Positions 21,689 through 33,624 of a stretch of DNA of 64,000 bases are shown here, one piece after another (the stretch's first letter is position 1; the number at the start of each line of letters is the position of its first letter). A program made the translations under genes and the position numbers. Origin of the DNA: Talinum fruticosum (taxonomy: Eukaryota > Streptophyta > Magnoliopsida > Caryophyllales > Talinaceae); assembly GCA_021018815.1 (NCBI GenBank), contig JAITYX010000160.1, positions 62,001 through 126,000 on the forward strand, written 5' to 3'. The notes beneath the pieces are model-generated. The model had not been told where the DNA came from and did no database searches. It saw only the letters and a program-made list of their open reading frames with translations.

Positions 21689-21732
21689 ATATGTTTAGGG
21701 AATGGAAGCAACTCAACCAGGAGGCGTAACTT

Positions 21733-21744
21733 GCGCTGATACCA
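21733..21744 (-). other. E3 primer-binding site
   Basis: The plus strand reads GCGCTGATACCA, one base off the perfect complement GCTCTGATACCA. It lies four bases from the LTR start at 21749 and links that LTR to the gag at 7725-8349. Confidence 0.8.
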
Positions 21745-22847
21745 AAGATGATGGATAGCTAAGTAAGAAGCCGTGAGAGGAGTGGGAGTTTGTGTAGGGG
21801 GTGAGAGGACGGAAAGGTTGAACGAGTGCTAGAAGTGTATTTGTCAAAGATAAAATCAAGTTCCTTATGGATACAGTCACACCACCATCGGAATCTTGAG
21901 GCACTCGAAAGACTAGGGCTAGATACGAGATGCCACCACTAGCTAGACTTTCGGACTCAACCGAGCACCACTTAGCATGCCAAGCTTAGATATAGCAATT
22001 GAGGATTTTAAGGGGCAAGAGCATTAACTTGCTCGATTTTCATTCAATATCCCAAGTTGTTTTCCATAACAGAATACAAGTGATATTTGTAATGCTCATA
22101 GATTAAAGCTAAGCATAATCTAAAGGCTAAGAGTGTATGTACAAGATCAAAGGCCAAGATTACACTATAGCTTTCCCCTCCTCCAAGCTAGCTTTGGGAA
22201 CATGTGGCGTGAAATGAATAGTAGTTTCCGACCACATATTTGCTTTCCCCTTGAGCAAGCTTGCTTCGATTGGTCCAACACTTGATTCTCCCACTAGAAG
22301 TAGTGCTCTTGGATTTCTCTAGAATCCTCCATATGCTAGCAACGTGTTCCATGCCTAGTGAATCATTTTGACGGATCGAGCATGGGTCTTTAGGTCTTTG
22401 AATTGGAGACCAAAATCGAATCTAAGGTTGATTGAACACCCTTTTGAACGTGACCTTTAAGCGCCATTTTGAGTTTGTAACTTCCAGTTTCGAGTCAATT
22501 TCAAATGCTCATAACTTTAGATTCCCATCTGCAATTTAGCTGTTCTTAGTATAGTTAGAAAGCTTAGGATGTTAGCTTTCCATGCATATATCATGAGTAA
22601 TTGTTGGAGCTCTAGAGCAGAAGGTCTGATCAAAACAAAGTGTATGTGTCATTCTGGATGAGCAAAGTGCCAGTATTATCTTTGCCAAATACCAAGATGC
22701 CCACAATTGTCCTAGATAGGGGACATCTTTAGGTGCTCCCATGCAAAGTTTGAGGTTCAAATTCAAAGACATTAGTGACTAATTGGCTAAAACATTCAGC
22801 CTTTGAAATACTGGGCAGGGCTGAAACATTCTAGCACTTACAATAAG

Positions 22848-25377
22848 TGATGTGTAGTGGGAGGAAGCAAAGAAAAAGAAGGAAAACCGCAACAAACACA
22901 ACCAGGCAGAACAGGGCCTGATTGCGCAGTCTTGGCAGATCGGGAAATGGAGGGGTAAATGTGCTTGGATTTGGACGAAACTTGGAGGGAGTGAGATAAC
23001 TGATGCAGGAAGGTTGTGACCAAGTTTAGTGAATTTTGGATAAGGGGAACTACCTGAACAAATAGCCAGAAGTTGATGCTACCGGCTGGATGTACAGATT
23101 GACACCCTTTGTTTGGTTTTGATGTGGAGGACGGAGGAGTTCTTGGATGCAGCTGAAATTTGGTGGAATGGAAGTAGATGGACTGGAAAGAAGGTGGTTA
23201 AAATTTGGATAAAAATGGCCGAGTAGATTGTGAGTTATGGTATGGCAAAGTCGCGGGATAGTACCTTGACCCGGGCTCGGATACGAAACACCACCGAGTG
23301 GATCAAGGGGCGCACCTAAGCGATCCGGATACAGCAACACCACCGGGACTTAAGTGACTCAAAGGACACCACCGTGAGGCCAAGCACGGATACAGCTTTG
23401 AGGATTCAAAGGGTTGAGAAATCCATCTCAAAGAGCAAAGCTCAAATTCATATATTCATCAAAAAGTATCTTTACAATGAAGCATATGAGCTGAATATAT
23501 AATGCCTTATCTTGGCATTCTACATAACCGAATTCATGCTGAAAATAATGCAAAAACAAAATGCTAACAAACAATATTCCTTTCCCTTCCTCCAAGCCAA
23601 GTGATGGAAAGTGGACGACCTTTGTCTTTGAGCTGAAAGCTAATCATTTTGAAGGGTCAAGCATACCCGGAATCAACCAAAATTACTTGAATTTGTTTTG
23701 ATCATTTTTTATCCCGGAGGATGCAAAGCCATGATGTTGATCTTCATGACTATATGTTCATAAATAAAAGCTTGTCCAAAGAGCCAAGAAGATTAGGAAA
23801 TCAGAATCAAAGCTAGCCAAAGCTAGCCATCACAAATCCTCCATGTTAGCGCAAGGTGAAATCAGTCAAGTTAAACCGTGGAGCATTGCCATTTTAATGC
23901 TTTTAAGTACATAAATAAAATGGTGCTTAAATATGGTCGGTCCATATTTACATGTGAAAAGACCTTGGCCGGGAATAGAGCAACAAGGAAAGGATGACAA
24001 GGAGGCCTAGAAGCATCAAGGATTGAAAAGCTTGGGAAAGGGGAAAACAAGCCACAACCACATGTTCCCAATTTTGAAATACTTGGCTAGAATTCACTCT
24101 AGCTTAACTTGGAGGAGGGGAAAGAATCTTGTTAGTTTTATTATCTTTTTACTTTATTTTCAGCTTTGTTTTCAGCTTTGTAAATGCCATTATGAGGCAT
24201 TATAAATTCAGCTAGCTTGGCTATGTAAAAAGAAAGACTTGATGAATATATGAATTTTGAGCTTTGCTCTTTTGAGATGGATTTCTCAACCCCTTGAATT
24301 CTCATTGCTGTATCCGAGCCTTGGCAAGCTTGGTGGTGTCCTTTGAGTCCTTACAATCCCCGGTGGTGTTTCTGTATCCGGATAGATTGCAAGGTGCCCC
24401 TCGGTTCAGCTTGGTGGTGTTTCTGTATCCAGGCCAGAACCCAGGAACTATCCAGCGACTTTATCATCCCATATCTCCCAATCCACAAATCCTTTCGTCC
24501 CCAAATTTCACCCACACCATCCTACACGGGTTGAGTCCAGTACCACCAAATTTCAGCTCAATCCAAGAAGTATCCCGTCCTCGGCCCCAAAAACAAACAA
24601 AGGACCTCATCCTGGACAGCCGCCCAGCGTGACTTTCTGTTTGGCTTTGGTTCAAGGTGATCCCGACCTTGGATGCTTCCCATATTTTTACCAGTCCTTC
24701 CTAACATCCCAAATAACCTTCCCTCCAATTTTTAGCCAAAACCAAGAACATTTGACCCTCCTTTCACCCTTTTCCCCAGACCCGCACCTGCAGACCCTAT
24801 TCTGTCCGGTTGCATTTTCTTGGGTTTTTCCTTCTTTTGCTTCCGCTCCCACTACACATCACCAAGCTAGAGTAAATCCTAGCCAAGTATTTGGGCATTT
24901 GGGAACATGTGGCTATGGTGCAATTTCCCCTTTGCCAAGCTTTCTCCAAACCAACTCCCACTATGGTTAGTGCTTCTAGAATGCTCCTTGAAATATGTCT
25001 TTGGATGCTTCCCTTAAGCGCATGGACATTCGTCTTAGCCCTTGGACCGACCCTTGGTCATTATTTATGGACAAGGCAAAAATAGTAGCACTTAAAGCAA
25101 CTCTCGGCCAGGTTCACCCTTGCTCAAACATGAAGGGTTTTTAGGTGATTAGCTTGTAACTTTACTAACTTTCGTTCATGTCTCCATTGATGAATACTTA
25201 TTTATAAACAAGACCATAAGGATTTTGATCTCTTTGTCTAATCAACCTCCGGGATCCATCAACAAAAGGCTTGAAACCATGGATATATCAAGTATTCCCG
25301 ATTCTTCCTTAATCATGCAAAGCTCTTTAGGATGGACATTTCTTAGCTCAAAATGCCGGGCAGTCCACTCTCCATCA
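22848..25377 (-). mobile_element. E7: solo LTR (ATAAG duplication), split by E8
   Basis: 22848-23601 plus 24867-25377, about 1.27 kb, of the E1-type LTR on the minus strand. ATAAG lies at 22843-22847 and 25378-25382. Confidence 0.95.
23602..24861 (+). mobile_element. E8: solo LTR (CCAAG duplication)
   Basis: 1260 bp from TGATGGAAAGTGGAC to CACTACACATCA, with CCAAG at 23597-23601 and 24862-24866. It carries the promoter dyad and the stem-loop array (about 24307-24450). The usual TTCTAGAA is altered to GCCTAGAA. Confidence 0.95.
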
Positions 25378-25469
25378 ATAAGGCTCAAAACAGGTCTTGC
25401 ACAACTCATTCTTGTCTAGGATTGATTTGAGTTTGTAGTATGTTGTCACCTCTAGGCACATCTCCATCA

Positions 25470-25953
25470 TCACCCTCCCCTTGTTGGGAAAAATTTGTCC
25501 TCAAATTTATAGCATACCCAAGGACATAACAAAGACCTCCAGGATCAAATATTTGTGTTTGCTCACTAAGCAACAAAGGATGGCTTTGTGTGATGCTAAT
25601 TTCAAGAGATAAATTTATTTTTTTTGGACTGCATGGCTCAAGACTAAGAACTTGGGGTAAAGGAGGTTTAAGTTGGGGGGGAGAATGGAGTTCAAATTAG
25701 CCAAGGGAAGACTTTGTTTGGGACTGAATTTGCTGCACCTTTTTTGAGCAAAGAGTTGACTTGCGGTTTGAACATTCTTCACTCCAAGGCTTTGAAGGGG
25801 GTGGGGTGTGGGCTGTTTGAGGATGGGCAAAGGAGGGAAACTACCTTTGACAAAGAGATCTTCCTTGGGCATGTCTCCTTTGATGGATTGGGTTTTGGCT
25901 TTGGCTCGTGGAAGTTGGTCTTTTTGAGTAAGGTAGGGGTGATTAGAGCTATT
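25470..25953 (-). pseudogene. Short internal remnant between two minus-strand LTRs
   Basis: Near 25480 the minus strand encodes NLRTNF before the polypurine tract. A Pro/Leu-rich open stretch (25615-25953 and into the LTR) resembles the proline-rich linker of E12/E16 (LPLANLNSILPPNLNL against LPWADLNPNLTPPLK). No primer site precedes the LTR at 25954, so much of the interior is deleted. I assign no function. Confidence 0.5.
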
Positions 25954-28381
25954 GATGTATAGCTGGAGTAAGAGGTAAAAGAGGGTAGAGGAAAAGATCA
26001 AGGCACAAAGAATGTCACCCGGGCAAAATGGTGCCTCCTTGCGCGGTCTTGGGAAAAAGGGGTGATGGGAGTGCTCTCGGTGGAATTTGGACGAGATATT
26101 TGAGGGGGAACTCTTGGGGAGGTTAGGATGATATGCTAAAAAGAGGGGAATTAGTCGAGGTTGGTGATGGAGAGTGGACAGCCTTATGTTTTGAGCTAAA
26201 TGATATTTATCTTAAGGAGCCATGTATGTGCAAGGTGCAACCAGAAATGCTTGCATATTCTATGTTCAAGGGGAAAACTCAAGGCTCAACCGAATAATGT
26301 TAGTAGACCCGGAGGGTGATCAAATTCACAACATGGAGTTTTCATAATTTGTTCATAAATAAATATCATTTTGCATTAGTTGAGAAGGTTAGTGAAAGTA
26401 GCCACCTAAAATCTCCATGGTCAAGCAAGAAGGTTTGTTCTAGTCAAGACCAGGAAATGTTGCTATGTTATGCTCAAGGTACATAAATAAGTTGGTGCTT
26501 ACTATGGTCGGTCCATATTTACTAATGGGAGACCTTGGCCGAATGATGGACAACAAAGGAAGATGATGACAAAAGCATTCTAGAAGCATCAAGAATCAAG
26601 GAGCTTGGAGAAGGGGAAAACAAGCCTTAGCCACATGTTCCCAATTTTGGAATACTTGGCTAGAATTCACCCTAGCTTGGCTTGGAGAAAGGGAAAGGAA
26701 TATTGTTAGTTAGCATTTTATTTTTGCATTATTTTCAGCTTGAATTCTGCTTGCATTCGGTTATGTAAATGCCATAGCAAGGCATTATAAATTCAGCTCT
26801 TGTGCTTCCTTGTAAATAACTTTTGATGAAATATATGAGTTTATACTCGAGCTGGATTTGCTCACCCTTTGGAATCCTCATTGCTGTATCCTAGTGTGGC
26901 AGCTAGGTGGTGTCCTGTGAGTCCTTCCAATCTCCCGGTGGTGTTTCTGTATCCGGACATATTGAAGGTGCCCCTCGGTTCTTACTCGGTGGTGTTTACG
27001 TATCCGAGCTAGGACCTTGGTTTTATCCCCTCACTTCACCAATTCATATCTCACAATCTACCCAGCCATTTCACTCCAAATTTTAACCACAATCCTTCCA
27101 GTCCATCTACTACCATTCCTCCAATTTTCAGCTCCATCCAAGAACATCTCCATCCTCCACACCGAAACCAAACAAAGGGTGTCAGTCTGAACAGCCAGCC
27201 GGTTGCATCAACTTCAGGCTATCTGTTCAGGGAGTTCCCCTTATCCAAATTCAACGAAACTTGGTCACGATCTTCATTTACCAGTTACCTACTTCTCCAC
27301 CAAATTTCAGCCAAGACCAAGCACTTTTGCCCCACCTTTCACCCAATCTTCCAAGATTGCGCACGCAGGCTGCATTCTGGCCGGTTGTGCTTCTTGCGGT
27401 TTTCTCTACTTTTTCTTTGCTTCCGCCACTACACATCAGTTGGGATAACCTCGAACTAGCATCAAAAAGACTGTCCCGTGGGTGCAAGAGTCCAGGATGA
27501 TGTTCTCTCGGTAGTTTTGAAGGAGGCGGTTAGGTGGAAACTTGGATTGAGCTGAATTTTGGGGGGGAGGATGATTCAACTCATTTAGGAGGAGATGCGT
27601 AAAATTTGGAGTGCTGGAATTTGGAGGTTTGAGAGATGTACGAATAGAAAGTCAAGTAACCGGCTTGAGCCAAAACCCTCAAGGATACGAGATACACTAC
27701 CTTGAATGTCTTGGGGCACCAAAAACCTAGCTAGATACGAGACACACCACTAGCAAAGTTTAAGGACTCAAAGAGCACCACCAAGTATGCCACACTTGGA
27801 TAAAGCATTTGAGAATTCAAAAGGGTAAAGAGCATTACAAGCTCGATTTTCATTCACATTCAAAGTTGGTTTGTACATAACCAATTACAAGATATTTATA
27901 ATGCTCAATGACAATATCATAATCTAAGGCTAAAACAAGATGAAAGGCCTAGATCATGCTACCCCCTTCTCCAAGTTAGGATGAGTGGCCGGGTTTGAAT
28001 AGTAAATCACGGCCAAGAGTTTTCTTCCCCTTGTGCAAGCCATCTCTTCATTGGTCCACCAAGCAAGATTCCCACCACTACGAGTAGTGCTCAAAGATTC
28101 TTCTAGTTTTCCCTCTTTGTTTCTTCATTTCAACTAAGGCCCTTCGGATGGATTTTGGACCACCCTTTCTTATTAACTTCAACTTCTAAATATCAACTTT
28201 ATTTATGTACCAATTGACATAAAACGGTAGCACTCATGGCTCATCATACCCTAACTCATTTTGTACCATATGGACTAAGATAGAAGTCTTTGGTGTCCAT
28301 ATTTGTTCCTCATACAAGCTTAGTCCTCCTTGTTGTAGCTTAGCTAGTAGCCCTTGGTCCTTTGTCACTTGCTCTCCATCA
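25954..28381 (-). repeat. E9 LTR, split by E10
   Basis: 25954-26164 plus 27444-28381, about 1.15 kb, with plus-strand ends TGATGTATAGC and GCTCTCCATCA. The integrase frame of E9 ends inside it near 28234. Confidence 0.8.
26165..27438 (+). mobile_element. E10: solo LTR (GTTGG duplication)
   Basis: 1274 bp, TGATGGAGAGTGGAC to CACTACACATCA, with GTTGG at 26160-26164 and 27439-27443. TTCTAGAA is at 26578-26585. The promoter dyad and stem-loop array are present (about 26883-27020). Confidence 0.95.
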
Positions 28382-29560
28382 TTCTTTCCTTGTAAGGAAG
28401 AATTTGTCCTCAAATTTTGAAGTGTATTATCATCAAAGTATGGAGATAAGTCGGCCACATTAAAGCTAGCGGATACTCCATATTCTCCTGGCAAGTCAAT
28501 CTTGTAAGCATTGTCACCGATTTTCTCTAACATCTCAAATTGTGCATCGGCTCTTGGCATGAGCTTAGTCTTCCTTTTAGAAGGAAATCACTCTTTCCTC
28601 AAATGTATCCACAACAAATCCCCGGGTTGAAAAACCTTTTCTCCCCTTATCAACTTGTTGCTTATAGGTGGCATTAGACAACTCAATCTTTTCCTTCACC
28701 TTTTCATGCATCTTTTGTATTTCATGCACCCTCTTGGTAACCTCAATACTTGGCTTTTCGTTTAACCCTCTTGGAGTCAAATCGAGAGGAGTTAATGGCT
28801 CAAGTCCATAGACCACTTTGAAAGGGCTCATCCCCGTGGCTTTACTAGGTGCTCAATTGTAGAAAAATTCAGCGTGAGCTAAGAGTTGGTCCCAAGCCTT
28901 GGCATTCATTTTGATTAAACCTCTGAATAGCACACCTAGCGTCCGGTTTGTAACCTTCGTTTGTCAATCCGTTTGTGGATTACAAGTAGTTCTAAATTTC
29001 ATTTTGGTTCCCAATTTCTTCTACAAAGTGGTCCAAAAAGTGGCTAAGGAATTTACTATCTCGGTCCAAACTATGGACTTTGGAATGCCATGTAGCCTCA
29101 CAACCTCCTCGAAATACAAATCGGCTACTTGAGTTACATCATTGGTCTTGGTACAAGGAACAAGGTGAGCCATCTCGGAGAATCGGTCGACCACCACAAG
29201 AATTGAGTCTTTGTTTCTTTGTGTTCTCGGCAGCCCCAAAATGAAATCCATGCTCACATCCTCCCATAGTTGAGTAGGTGTGGGAAGAGGTGTATAGAGC
29301 CCTTGAGGAAGGGAATGGCTCTTTGCTTCTTGACAAACCCCACACCTCTTTAAGATGTCTTGAACATCTCTCTCCATACTTGGCCAATAGTAATGTTCCC
29401 TTAGCATACTCACAGTCTTGTTTATACCAAAATGGCCAGCCAAAGCTCCATTGTGCAGTTCTCAAATTAGCAACTCTCGGGTAGCACAATGAGGTATACA
29501 AAGCCGTGTACCCTTGAAAAGGTATCCATCTTGGACTAGAAACTCTCCTTGAAAAGGTAC
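28234..29560 (-). pseudogene. pol: E9 integrase
   Basis: Minus strand: [57 protein letters not shown], then broken core, [19 protein letters not shown], and the C-terminal KLMPRADAQFEMLEKI and [12 protein letters not shown] blocks, reading through the polypurine region into the LTR to stop at 28234. The chain has frame changes near 29060 and 28590. It ends abruptly at about 29560, just upstream of the zinc-binding region, where plus-strand RNase H sequence begins; RT and RNase H of this element are missing. Confidence 0.8.
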
Positions 29561-29562
29561 CC

Positions 29563-31308
29563 TTGAAAAGATTTTCGAAGTTGAGTGTGATGCCTCCGGA
29601 GTAGGTATTGGTGGAATTCTCACTCAAGAGGGTCGTCCCATCGCTTATTTTAGTGAGAAGTCTGTGTGATACCAAGCGAAGATACTCTAACCTCATGCAC
29701 AAGGCATTCCATGCCATCATTCGGCCCATTAGAGTATTGGAATCATCACTTGGTGGCCCAAGAATTCACTCCCGCACTCAGATCACGAGGCCCTGGCAAG
29801 TACATTCAAAACAACACAAGTTGAACCCGCGACACGCGAAATGGGTCTTGAGGCAACCTGACCTTCAGTCAATCACACACAACACCGGACAGATTAGCAA
29901 TGGTGCGACGATGCTTCGTCTGTAAAGATACCCTCGCTGTTTCGCTAGAAACTTGGTGATTTCCTTCTGACGTTTGAACAGGTTTCAGAAGGAGCCTACG
30001 TGCGGATGACAAAGATTTCGGGAACCCTCTGTCCAAAGAAATGCCAAACTCATTACCCAGGGTGAGTTCCAGTATGGAACAAGGTAGGTGTACCTCATTC
30101 AAGGGTATCGACATTGTGTGTGCCTAGCCGTGGCCACAAGAGAGCCAGATTATACGGGAAGTCCATTCCCGGGCGGTCTTGCCGGCCGCTTCGGAGAGAA
30201 AAGATGCAACCTCGACATGCTCATGAGGCGATCATTTCCTCTGCCAAGCAATGGACAAAGATGTTCAAGGACGATCATCAAAGCATGTGTGGTAATGCCT
30301 ATGGTTGGCAAGAGCCGGTCCCGCTCGCCTCAGGGACTTTCACACTCTCATTACCGGCTCCAACTCAGCCCCGGGGTGAGATGTAAGTCTAGACTGCTGT
30401 CTCCGGGCCAATATCCAAGGACTCGCAGTGCGATCGGTTCTATTCCGGCTGTCAGCGATCAGATTTTCTACGATGGCCCACTTCACTGCTGGCAACAAAA
30501 CCAATGATGCTACGCTCGGGGTCACCTGACCTATACTTACGCAGAAGTTTGTAGCAGGCTGTCAACGGGATCCCAAGGACACACGGTCTCGCAGAGAGAT
30601 GCGAAGTTTCCCGAGCTGCACTTCGAAGCAGTCACCTCGTTGCAAATTTGGAATCGAGGTCATAGGCCAAAGACCACTCCGCCATCCTCACGATGGTCGA
30701 CCGAGGCTACAAACACCGTAACTTGGGAGTCTTGCTCGCAACGCTAATCTCGTACCTGAAGATTAAGATGTGTGATCAACTTCTTCCGCATGTCGAGGTT
30801 GCTTACACTCACACGCCGTCAAGCGAGCACTACCAGTGTTTCGCCTTTTTGCGATCGCTTGTTACGTACGGAACCTCCGTCGCGTATCGATTCACCCCAA
30901 GAGCCTTTGATGGAATGCCTCACCATCGACGCGTGGGAACATGAGTTCGCTCGATCTCAGTGACTGGCACGCGAGCGCTTCAGAAGCCGCACTGAGCAAG
31001 CTTAACTTCGAGTGACATAGGCTAGCGCTAACAAAAATCGTGTATGGGTGGTTTTCAAACCATGAGATCCTCGCGTGGATCCAACCTACAATGGAGCGCT
31101 TCCTTCCAAGCGTTGGGTCTAAGCTTGATGCCAAGGGCAAGTATGGACCATTTGAAGTACTTGAGAGAATCAATGACAACGCTTACAAGGTGAATTTACC
31201 CGGAGAATACAATGTCTCGGCTACTTTCAATGTTGCTGATTTATCTCCTTACTTGGAAGATAATTCACTCGAGAATTTGAGGGCAAATTCTTTTCAAGTT
31301 GGGGAGGA
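29563..31308 (+). pseudogene. pol: E5/E11-family RNase H and integrase, highly diverged block
   Basis: 29563-29680 and 31145-31308 match E11 (40020-40150 and 41500-41671) almost base for base: [17 protein letters not shown] at the start, [24 protein letters not shown] text at the end. Between them homology is collinear but has frequent small insertions, deletions and substitutions, and no long open frame. It leads directly into the LTR at 31309, so it is the 3' end of another copy in tandem with E11. Confidence 0.75.
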
Positions 31309-32003
31309 TGATGGGGTGGACACCACAAACCCGGACCCAACTAAGACCGAGAGCCGCCCGGAGCGAGTGATAATTCCGAGTCCTCCGACTTCATTACGGA
31401 ACCCTCGAAACCATTGCTCGGGTCTTCGTTGATAACGCAGGCATCAAGGGAGTTTTGGCCACACTCGAAATACTTGTCTGTCTCCTCGGACAGGAGTAAG
31501 ACAGGAGTAAGGGAGTCGGACAAGTCGAAATATTCGGAGGAAAAATAAGCCAAGAGATCTTTTTGTGAGTCCTCGGCTTCGAGCTCGGACGTTAAATGAT
31601 CTTTTTCCGAGTCCTCGGCTTATGAGCTTAGACTACTTGATCATCATCTAGGCATCTTCAGCAGAGCCGGAAAAGGAAAGTTAAGGATCGGAAAGCAAAA
31701 GAATTTGGTGACAACGATCGTAGTCGTCACTGGACTCGAACCGTACTACTTTGTACTACCGATTCTATGGTCCCCCTCCTTTTCTGCTGTCCTTTTTCTG
31801 CTGTAATTATTTACCTGTTGTCCTTGTTTTTTATCCTTTTATTTTGCTGAATACATCACAACCATTGAATGTAAAAGGGGATTTATAACCCTTAGATTAG
31901 AGTGATGTACCCTAGCTAAGAGGCCTATAAATATACATGGGCTCTCTCTTTGTAAAGGATGATGATTTTGATATTGGCTATATGCTAAGTAAAGTTGAGC
32001 AGT

Positions 32004-33292
32004 TGATGTGTAGTGGCGGAAGCAAAGAAAAAGATGGAGAAACCGCAAAACACACAAGCTGGCCAGAATAGGACCTGCAGGTGCGGTTCTGGGGAAAAGG
32101 GTGAAAAGAGGGGTAAATGTTCTTGGATTTGGACGAAACTAGGAGGGGAGTGAGGTAACTGATGGAGGAAGGCTGTGGCCAAGTTTCGTTGAATTTGGAT
32201 AAGGGGAACTCCCTGAACAGATAGCCTGAAGTTGAGGTAACCGGCTGGCTGTACAGACAGACACCCTCTGTTTGGTTTCGGTGTGGAGGATGGAGATGTT
32301 CTTGGATGGAGCTGAAAATTGGAGGAATGGCAGTAGATGGACTGGAAGGAATGTGGTTAAAATTTGGAGTGAAATGGCTGGGTAGTTTGTGAGATATGGA
32401 TTGATGAAGTGAGGGGATAAAACCAAGGTCCTAGCTCGGATACGAAACACCACCGAGTAAGAACCAAGGGGCGCCTTCAACCTGTCCGGATACAGCAACA
32501 CCACCGGGAGATTGGAAGGACTCACAGGACACCACCTAGCTGCCACACTAGGATACAGCAATGAGAGTTCCAAAGGTTGAGAAATCCATCTCAAGAGCAA
32601 AGCTCAAATTCATATATTCATCAAAAGTTGATTACAATGAAGCTCATGAGCTGATTTTATAATGCCCAGCTATGGCATTCTACATAACCGATTTGCAAGC
32701 TGAAAGTGTAACAAACTCAAGCTGAAAATAATGCAAAAACAAAATGCTAACTAACAATATTCCTTTCCCTCCCTCCAAGCCAAGCTAGGATGATTTCTAG
32801 CCAAGTATTTCAACATTAGGAACATGTGGCTATGCCTTGATTTCCCCTTCTCCAAGCTCTTTGAATCTTGATGCTTCTAGAATGCATTAGTCATCATCTC
32901 CTTTTGTAGCTCATCTTTCGGCTAAGACATCCTTCATGGACCGACCATGATTTAAGCAACAACTTATTTATGTACCATAAGCAAAACATAGCAACATTTC
33001 CGGTCTTGACTAGAACAAACCTTCTTGTTTGACCATGGAGATTTTAGGTGGCTACTTTCACTAACCTTCTCAACTAATGCAAAAAATGATATTTATTTAT
33101 GAACAAATTATGAAAACTCCATGTTGTGAATTTGATCACCCTCCGGGGTCTACTAACATTATTCGGTTGAGCCTTGAGTTTTTCCCCTTGAACATCGAAT
33201 ATGCAAGCATTTCTGGTTGCACCTTGCACATACATGGCTCCTTAAGATAAATATCATTTAGCTCAAAACATAAGGCTGTCCACTTTCCATCA
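32004..33292 (-). repeat. E12 3' LTR
   Basis: The plus strand runs TGATGTGTAGTGG to CTTTCCATCA. The tail of the E12 reading frame enters it from the right and stops near 33136. Confidence 0.95.
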
Positions 33293-33624
33293 TTCTCCCC
33301 TTGTAGGAGAAAATTTGTCCTCAAATTTGCACAAATAATATGCGCCGAGTGGGAAAAATTTCTGGACATGTTGGAGCTTATGTTGGGAACCAAAATGGAA
33401 CGTCCTTCCATGTCTAAGCCGCCAGTTGGTATGTGCAGGTGGTGATCTTTCAGCCAGTCTGGCTGCTCCACTAGTATGCACATAGTGTAGGGATTATCAT
33501 GTCCAACAACCATTTCAATATAAGGCACATCAAACCGCATGCATTGAGGAAGATAGATCACTTCCGTTGATATCAATTCTGCCCCTGAATTTTCTTGTTT
33601 CCTTGCCCGGCCAGCTACCCACAA
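33136..33624 (-). CDS. E12 C-terminal module and LTR-encoded tail
   Basis: A 162-residue open frame on the minus strand. It includes YLPQCMRFDVPYIEM and DNPYTMC, matching KCMRF ... SPYNM in E1, then CANLRTNFLLQGENDG at the polypurine tract, and an LTR-encoded tail (KWTALCFEL ... VDPGG) ending at 33136. It slightly overlaps the upstream frame (33615), so a frame change or ribosomal shift would be needed to join them. I do not recognise a known domain. Confidence 0.55.
   Translation of the reverse strand: MWVAGRARKQENSGAELISTEVIYLPQCMRFDVPYIEMVVGHDNPYTMCILVEQPDWLKDHHLHIPTGGLDMEGRSILVPNISSNMSRNFSHSAHIICANLRTNFLLQGENDGKWTALCFELNDIYLKEPCMCKVQPEMLAYSMFKGKNSRLNRIMLVDPGG

Larger units (their letters stand above)
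21749..25469 (-). repeat. E3 5' LTR, split by E7
   Basis: It consists of 21749-22847 plus 25383-25469. The terminal TGATGG/TCTCCATCA ends are recognisable, and the middle matches the LTRs at 25954-28381 and 61614-62513. About 22400-22842 has no counterpart in those LTRs. To the right of 25469 there is a polypurine-like tract (minus-strand AACAAGGGGAGGG) and another interior, so this LTR also serves as 3' LTR of the neighbouring remnant. Confidence 0.75.

Noticed and set aside
31839..32600. Several minus-strand frames of 65-153 codons across the E12 LTR
   Set aside because: They are LTR sequence in translation and recur wherever the LTR recurs; no start context or protein family is recognisable.
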